From Ruegeria arenilitoris (lineage in GTDB: Bacteria > Pseudomonadota > Alphaproteobacteria > Rhodobacterales > Rhodobacteraceae): DNA of 64,000 bases. Numbering within the stretch: position 1 is the stretch's first letter; each line of letters begins with the position of its first letter. The notes beneath the pieces were generated by a model. That model did not search any database. It saw only the letters and a list, made by a program, of their open reading frames with translations, and was not told the DNA's origin. The position numbers were made by a program, and so were the translations under genes. The stretch lies in assembly GCF_013030265.1 (NCBI RefSeq), contig NZ_WPZQ01000009.1, positions 1 through 64,000 on the forward strand, in the 5' to 3' direction. This document shows, piece after piece, positions 60,418-64,000 of the stretch.

Positions 60418-61746
60418 TCATGTGCCAATCAATACATCGCATTTCAAACCGCCCAAGCGTTCTGACGCCCCCAGTTCCAGCTTGCCACCGTAGGCGTTCA
60501 ACAAATCAACAGAAATTGCCAGCCCCAATCCGGTTCCATCGATCGCGGTATCAAGGCGCCCACCGGACCGAAGGGCCTCTCGTCGTGCATATTCTGGAAT
60601 CCCTGGCCCATCATCTTCAACGCAAATCTCGATGCCAGATCCAACGCGAATTGCCGAGATGTGAAACGTTGTTCGGCACCACTTGAGTGCATTGTCGAGA
60701 AGGTTTCCGATCACTTCTTCAATATCCTGAGGATCCATTCTAACACGCAGACCGGTCTGACAATATGAAGTAAGCGTTTTTCCTTCGCGTTCAGCCATGT
60801 CGAAAAACAACCTGGATAATCGTTCGATCGAATTCGTCAGATCTGTTCGGGAATGCGTGAGTTCTCCGGTGTTGGACGCCCGCATACGAGCGAGTGAACG
60901 ACCAAGTTGGGCGTCAATTCGGCTGAGGGCCTCTTCCGCAGGTTCAGTATTTATTCCGGAATCCGACAAGTCCGCCAGTTCGTTTCGCAGAATGGCTGCC
61001 GGTGTTTTGAGCGCATGCGCCAGATCCGCGGCTTGCCTTCGTGAACTTGAGACAATCTCCCGATTTCGATGCAACAATTGATTGAGATCTTCTACGAGCG
61101 GAGAAACCTCTTCCGGGTAATCTTGTGGCTTCAGATCGTCGCCCTGATCCCAGCGATGGGCCACATCAGCGCGCAACTTTCTGAGTGGGCCAACAATAGC
61201 TGACATCAGCAAAAGGGAACTGGCCACCCCGATCAATCCGACCAGCCCAAAAACCGGAAGCAAATTGCTTTGCGCATCCCTGCGCTCACTGATCAGTAAA
61301 TGTCTGCTTTCAGCAACAGTCACACCCCATTCTGCTCCGTCTTCAAACGCGATCTTTTGAAAGACGCTACGAACAGCCTCGCCATCCGGACCTGTGGTAT
61401 TCCAGACAATCGCTTCATTATCGTTCTGCGAAGGCGCTGCAATCGTCTCATCGAATAGCGAGGCAGAGGTAAAGGTGAAACCATTGTTATCCATTACTTG
61501 CCAATACCTCCCTGAATAGGGTGTGCTGTAAGCAGGATCAAACATCAATTCGCGCAGGATTTCGGGGTCATCTGTCGTAGAACTAAGCCCAACGACAAGC
61601 TGGGTGTGACGGTCTATCAACGCTCCGTCGAACTGTTCGAGGACTCGTGTATTGATATACGAGAAAACCACAAGGGTACCAACGCCAACGGACAACGCAC
61701 CAGAGGCAAGACCTCCAAGCAAGGCACGTTGGCGCAACGAGAGCAT
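60418..61746 (-). CDS. Sensor histidine kinase (PhoQ/EnvZ class)
   Basis: A 442-aa kinase: helix 1 (about 10-35), a periplasmic sensor with YSTPYSGRYWQVMDNNGFTF, helix 2 near residue 165, HAMP, DHp H-box AADLAHALKTPAAILRNELA and ATPase boxes NLLDNALKW, VEDDGPGIPE and GTGLGLAIS. It overlaps the response regulator by ATGA. The neighbouring PepSY-like protein gene suggests a link to envelope or cation stress. Confidence 0.9.
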   Translation of the reverse strand: MLSLRQRALLGGLASGALSVGVGTLVVFSYINTRVLEQFDGALIDRHTQLVVGLSSTTDDPEILRELMFDPAYSTPYSGRYWQVMDNNGFTFTSASLFDETIAAPSQNDNEAIVWNTTGPDGEAVRSVFQKIAFEDGAEWGVTVAESRHLLISERRDAQSNLLPVFGLVGLIGVASSLLLMSAIVGPLRKLRADVAHRWDQGDDLKPQDYPEEVSPLVEDLNQLLHRNREIVSSSRRQAADLAHALKTPAAILRNELADLSDSGINTEPAEEALSRIDAQLGRSLARMRASNTGELTHSRTDLTNSIERLSRLFFDMAEREGKTLTSYCQTGLRVRMDPQDIEEVIGNLLDNALKWCRTTFHISAIRVGSGIEICVEDDGPGIPEYARREALRSGGRLDTAIDGTGLGLAISVDLLNAYGGKLELGASERLGGLKCDVLIGT

Positions 61747-62405
61747 CAGGACGGATCAATCATGTAGCCGCGCCCTCGAACAGTTTTGATCAGATCGGGA
61801 CCCAGCTTCTTGCGCAGGCGTGTCACGAATACGGCTATAGTGTTGGAATCTCGATCACCGTCATATTCGTAGATGTGTTCGGACAATTCAGTACGTGAGA
61901 CCATACGACCAATGTTGTGTGCAAGATAAGTCAGAACCGCGATTTCTTGTGCGGTAAGATCGACGGGGATTCCATCGACGCTGACCCGGCCGTTTCGCGT
62001 ATCCAGCGAGACATCACCCATTTCTATCACCGGGTTCATCTGGCCGCTTTGTCGTCGCAGGATTGCACGGACTCGCGCGGCCAATTCTGGCATGTGGAAT
62101 GGCTTGGTCATGTAGTCATCCGCACCCGCATCCAAACCGTCGACACGTTCGCTCCAACCATCTCGGGCGGTCAGAAGCAACACAGGTGTTTTGACACCTG
62201 AACTACGCCATTCACGCAGCACTGAAATACCATCACGTTCAGGCAAGCCAATGTCGAGAATGATCATGTCGTAGGGCTCGGTTGCTCCCAAATGCAATGC
62301 ATCCGTGCCGTTGTGGGCGACGTCCACCACGCGGCCTTCGGCACCCAGCAGCCTTTTGACTTGCTCGCATAGCTGGGGTTCATCTTCGGCAAGAAGTATT
62401 CGCAT
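61746..62405 (-). CDS. OmpR-family response regulator
   Basis: A 219-aa regulator: LLAEDEPQL, the phospho-acceptor Asp in MIILDIGLPERDG, DYMTKPFHM, and a winged helix ending VRGRGYMIDPS. It is transcribed with the kinase gene that follows it (ATGA overlap). The flanking Gly/Asn-repeat protein genes on each side of the divergent promoter at 63049-63245 are plausible targets. Confidence 0.92.
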   Translation of the reverse strand: MRILLAEDEPQLCEQVKRLLGAEGRVVDVAHNGTDALHLGATEPYDMIILDIGLPERDGISVLREWRSSGVKTPVLLLTARDGWSERVDGLDAGADDYMTKPFHMPELAARVRAILRRQSGQMNPVIEMGDVSLDTRNGRVSVDGIPVDLTAQEIAVLTYLAHNIGRMVSRTELSEHIYEYDGDRDSNTIAVFVTRLRKKLGPDLIKTVRGRGYMIDPS

Positions 62406-62442
62406 ATCCAGAGACTACAGCTAAATCGACCTCAGCTTCACA

Positions 62443-63048
62443 TTAATTTCTACCATTCCCATTTCCATTCCCGCCGCCGTTTCCACCACTGTTGCCGCCG
62501 CCGTTACCGCCGCCGTTTCCACCACTGTTGCCGCCGCCGTTACCGTTGCCGTTACCGTTGCCGTTACCGCCGCCGTTACCGTTGCCGTTTCCGCCGCCGT
62601 TGCCGTTTCCGCCACTGTTACCATTGCCACCTGCACTGCTTTGGCTTCCACTGTTCCCACGGTTATCAGAATTGCCCTGACCATTACTGCTTTTGGCTCT
62701 CGTTGAATTGGAACGTGCAGCTGCGGAAATCTCGCGCCCGACACTCGAGCGATTTGAAACAACAGTGCCGGTCTCGGCATTCACAATCACACTGACGATC
62801 TTACCCCCCGGCTTCTTGATCAGAATTCGGTAGTATATCTTGTCCGTTTTGAAGGCGCGCGCGTCGACCGGAGTACCGCCATAGGCTTTTTCCACACCGT
62901 TTATGACACGTTTCAACCGGATCGCGCTTCCTGACAGTGTTGCCATACGCAGCTCGGCCTGTTTGAGCTCACGCGCATCCGCTGCCGCTTGTCCTGCGGA
63001 CAAGACAGTCAGCAAAGCTGCAAGCAACAAAAACGCTTTGGTCTGCAT
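62443..63048 (-). CDS. Secreted PepSY-like protein with Gly/Asn-repeat tail
   Basis: A 201-aa protein. A signal peptide (MQTKAFLLLAALLTVLSAGQ, cleaved near AAA-DA) is followed by a PepSY-like domain (KIYYRILIKKPGGKIVSVIV then NAETGTVV), a linker, and a tail of GNGGGNGNG-type repeats from about residue 140 to the end. ATG 63048 follows GAGGGT. It lies 37 bases upstream of the response regulator gene, so it is the first gene of that operon and may be a periplasmic input or target of the system. Confidence 0.78.
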   Translation of the reverse strand: MQTKAFLLLAALLTVLSAGQAAADARELKQAELRMATLSGSAIRLKRVINGVEKAYGGTPVDARAFKTDKIYYRILIKKPGGKIVSVIVNAETGTVVSNRSSVGREISAAARSNSTRAKSSNGQGNSDNRGNSGSQSSAGGNGNSGGNGNGGGNGNGNGGGNGNGNGNGNGGGNSGGNGGGNGGGNSGGNGGGNGNGNGRN

Positions 63049-63245
63049 TAAACCCTCATACCTTTGGCAAAGATTATAGGGCCGTACGTGAACCGCTGAT
63101 GAACAAGCAGTTAGCGCTGCGTTCAAGCACCCTCACGTCAAATAACAAAAATCATCAGCGATTCGAATGCGAATAGAATCGCCAAACACCCCGGCTATCT
63201 TCAGCGCGTTGAGCGCAGTCGGCGTGTGTCATGAGGAGACATCAG

Positions 63246-64000
63246 ATGAAAGACACCGTTTGCGGACTGCTAAAGGCCTCTACTCTTACCGTCGCTTTGT
63301 TGGGTTCGGTGGCCATTGTTGCCACAGTGGCAACTCCTGATTTTGCCTATGCTAAGGGAGGTAACGGCAATGGCGGCGGCAACGGTGGCGGAAACGGCAA
63401 CGGTGGTGGAAACGGCAATGGCGGCGGAAACGGCAATGGTGGTGGAAACGGCAATGGTGGCGGAAACGGCAATGGCGGCGGAAACGGCAATGGTGGCGGA
63501 AACGGCGCCAATGGAGCTTCCGGAGATCAGAACTCGGTAGGAAATGGTGGCCGTGGAAAAGGAGCCGACAGAGGCCTTAGCGGCACCAAAGCCGGAGGAA
63601 CCGGACAAGACAATTCAAGATCGCAATCTGCGCGGTCCGGTCAAGGAAAAGGCGGCGGATTTTCTCTGAAGGATCTGTTTAGTGGAAAAGGGAAAGTGCG
63701 CAAAACGACCTCCTCCGCAAAGGGCACCACGACAACGAGAAGCAAGCCCAAAGCCAATGCGCAAAGTACTATTCGCCGGACTGCAATTGTGGATGCGTCC
63801 ATACGCCCTGTTGCCCGCACCACAGGCAATCGTATCGCGGCGCTGCTTGGAGCGCACCCGTCTGAATTGGGTGCGCTGAACGCAGCCAATGCCAGCCCAA
63901 CCGCTTTAGCAAACGCTGCTCCAAATTCGCGCGTAGGCAGAATTGCCAATTATCGAGATACAGTGCTGGCCGGAGAACCTTTGCGTGAGGATCTGGAGGA
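63246..64000 (+). CDS. Secreted Gly/Asn-repeat protein (partial, runs off window)
   Basis: The frame opens at ATG 63246 (GAGGAG ribosome-binding site) and stays open to the window end, at least 251 codons. The N-terminus MKDTVCGLLKASTLTVALLG continues to a signal-peptide cleavage after FAYA. The mature start is an (NGNGGG) repeat tract, followed by a basic Ser/Thr/Lys-rich linker and an Ala-rich segment with NRIAALLGAHPSELGALNAA, AAPNSRVGRIANYRDTVLAG. It is divergent from the PepSY-like gene, whose tail has the same kind of repeats. Confidence 0.72.
   Translation, partial: MKDTVCGLLKASTLTVALLGSVAIVATVATPDFAYAKGGNGNGGGNGGGNGNGGGNGNGGGNGNGGGNGNGGGNGNGGGNGNGGGNGANGASGDQNSVGNGGRGKGADRGLSGTKAGGTGQDNSRSQSARSGQGKGGGFSLKDLFSGKGKVRKTTSSAKGTTTTRSKPKANAQSTIRRTAIVDASIRPVARTTGNRIAALLGAHPSELGALNAANASPTALANAAPNSRVGRIANYRDTVLAGEPLREDLE
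63363..63500 (+). repeat. Tandem 18-bp codon repeat (NGNGGG)
   Basis: Seven 18-bp units of AAC-GGC-AAT-GGN-GGN-GGA and one 12-bp short unit lie head to tail. They vary at third codon positions only, so the protein repeat is kept while the DNA drifts. The unit copy number may vary between strains by slippage. Confidence 0.85.

Overview
The window looks like a chromosomal segment of a marine roseobacter-type alphaproteobacterium (Rhodobacterales). Supporting signs are the moderately high GC, a tricarboxylate-type (TTT) carboxylate transporter with its TctD/TctE regulators, a type I secretion locus with Gly/Asn-rich products, and the general gene style. No 16S gene is present, so genus is not assigned.

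Layout. 1-3.8 kb: the last codons of glyA with a terminator, a small membrane protein, a PspA/IM30 gene and its TetR-type regulator (four shared palindromic operator-like sites), an alpha/beta hydrolase and a rhodanese protein. 3.8-13.8 kb: a type I secretion system (adaptor plus ABC exporter), two large repetitive probable export substrates and a LuxR-type regulator, closed by tRNA-Leu(UAA). 14.3-22.0 kb: TctD/TctE-like two-component system with a periplasmic binding protein, divergent from a tctCBA transporter operon that ends in AtuA-like and DUF4387 genes. 22-25 kb: a MOSC protein, a GFA-family protein and intergenic DNA with members of a dispersed repeat.

25.0-39.0 kb is the most remarkable part. 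It is a single leftward operon holding the complete five-gene enediyne warhead cassette: iterative PKSE, hotdog thioesterase TEBC, and UNBU, UNBV and UNBL. It also holds a small leader gene, an unplaced 466-aa protein and an unusual UbiB/ABC1-like protein. A SARP/BTAD-type activator gene lies upstream, and three to four tandem 22-bp repeats upstream of the first gene look like its binding site. No obvious tailoring or resistance genes are seen, so the product may be minimal or unusual.

39.8-47.2 kb: a Tn7-like transposition module (tnsA, tniA/tnsB, tniB/tnsC, tniQ, small HTH gene). tniB and tniQ are each interrupted by one in-frame stop codon. Next to it lie an RNA 2'-phosphotransferase (kptA) and a small cysteine-motif protein. 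The enediyne operon abuts this module and may be cargo, but I could not define element ends. 47.8-50.8 kb: rtcB-prfH-BCS1-like AAA operon, an RNA/ribosome repair set.

51-64 kb: LRR lipoprotein-like or membrane protein, HU, PaaI thioesterase, group II PLP decarboxylase, PatB-like C-S lyase overlapping an aspartoacylase-family deacylase, small secreted and membrane proteins, repeat copies and a decayed gene tail. The window ends with an OmpR/EnvZ-type two-component system between two Gly/Asn-repeat secreted proteins, the last of which runs off the end.
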